This document shows, one piece after another, positions 63,396-64,000 of a stretch of 64,000 nucleotides of DNA (the first letter of the stretch is position 1; every line of letters begins with the position of its first letter). This DNA is from Prunella strophiata (lineage: Eukaryota; Chordata; Aves; Passeriformes; Prunellidae), in NCBI GenBank assembly GCA_036583965.1, contig JAZBQD010000030.1, positions 80,790,800-80,854,799 of the forward strand. The letters are read 5' to 3'. The notes under the pieces are model-generated. The model was not told where the DNA came from, did no database searches, and saw only the letters and a program-made list of their open reading frames with translations. A program made the translations under genes and the position numbers.

Positions 63396-64000
63396 CCTCG
63401 GAAACAAAACCTTGATAAACTAAGGAACAATGATTTAAAAAGAAGATAAACACTTAGCCATGCACTCTTGCCAGATGAAAATGAAGTGGAAGTGGCTAAA
63501 TTAGTGTGACTCAGCTTAACGCAGGGAACAGGTTTTAGAGAATGATGACAATCCTGAATCAGTAGGGCAAATGTGCGAAAGTCTGGTATCAATAGAGCTG
63601 GTGGTACTGCCTGCATGATAAAGTGCACTGGTAAGGGTTGGGGGAAAAAAAAAAAAGTCATGTCTGTGACTGAAAGGGCAGAGAACTGACTGATTTACCA
63701 GTTAGCTGATCTGATTGCACATAGGGAGGTGAGTAAGCTGATCTGTGGGGAAAGGGAAGTAGCATTGGACAGAATGCAGGAAAGGATTTGAAAATGTTAA
63801 GGCAAGCTTGATCCATAGTGGAAACTAGAGTTTTGAGAAATCATCTCAGAATGAAGAGTATGTCTCACTGGGACTCCCCAGAAGGCTAAATGGGGAATTA
63901 TATAAGCTTCACAGTTGAAAATATCATTATAGAGGGCTGCATCCTCTCATCTCCTCCATCAGAAAAGCATGTGTCCTTCTTGGGGCACTGAAAACCATGG
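63396..64000. other. Window end, no gene seen
   Basis: Short open frames only, with an A-run near 63645. Confidence 0.5.

Overview
The window is vertebrate nuclear DNA, almost certainly from a bird and probably a songbird. It has widely spaced exons with GT-AG borders, many CR1 LINE 3' ends, one solo LTR of a type I know from songbird genomes, and a GC-rich CpG-island promoter. The gene order ASMTL - SLC25A6 - (IL3RA/CSF2RA-type receptors), with SLC25A6 and the first receptor convergent, matches the block in human PAR1.

Layout. 1-932: nested CR1 copies. 1428-5190: two tandem versions of the last coding exon of an ASMT/ASMTL-type O-methyltransferase (+), each with its own stop and poly(A) signals; the rest of that gene lies left of the window. 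6899-7730: a CR1 copy that abuts the SLC25A6 promoter. 7740-8950: CpG island with a 21-bp GC-rich minisatellite. 8253-11451: complete four-exon SLC25A6 (ADP/ATP carrier, 298 codons). 14572 to about 30400: receptor A (-), whose eleven coding exons give an intact 394-residue type I cytokine receptor alpha chain, plus a probable 5' noncoding exon. 33698-42394: receptor B (-), eight coding exons. 47993-53098: receptor C (-), eight coding exons. 53.1-64 kb: no gene that I can support, only CR1 pieces, an LTR-like repeat and AT-rich sequence.

A, B and C are paralogs of the GM-CSF/IL-3/IL-5 receptor alpha family, with the same exon plan and the same splice phases. Such chains bind a cytokine and pair with the common beta subunit to signal through JAK2/STAT5. 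Only A has recognisable signal-peptide and first-domain exons here. B and C run from the second domain to the stop with intact frames, and their 5' ends were not found.

Most notable: (1) two consecutive exons and their intron in A and B are about 99% identical over 400 bp, while neighbouring exons are strongly diverged, which points to gene conversion or a very recent patch; (2) A and C carry a YxNL motif in the short cytoplasmic tail that B lacks; (3) C has lost most of the proline-rich Box 1; (4) the upstream methyltransferase gene has a duplicated terminal exon, one copy missing three residues of a conserved motif.
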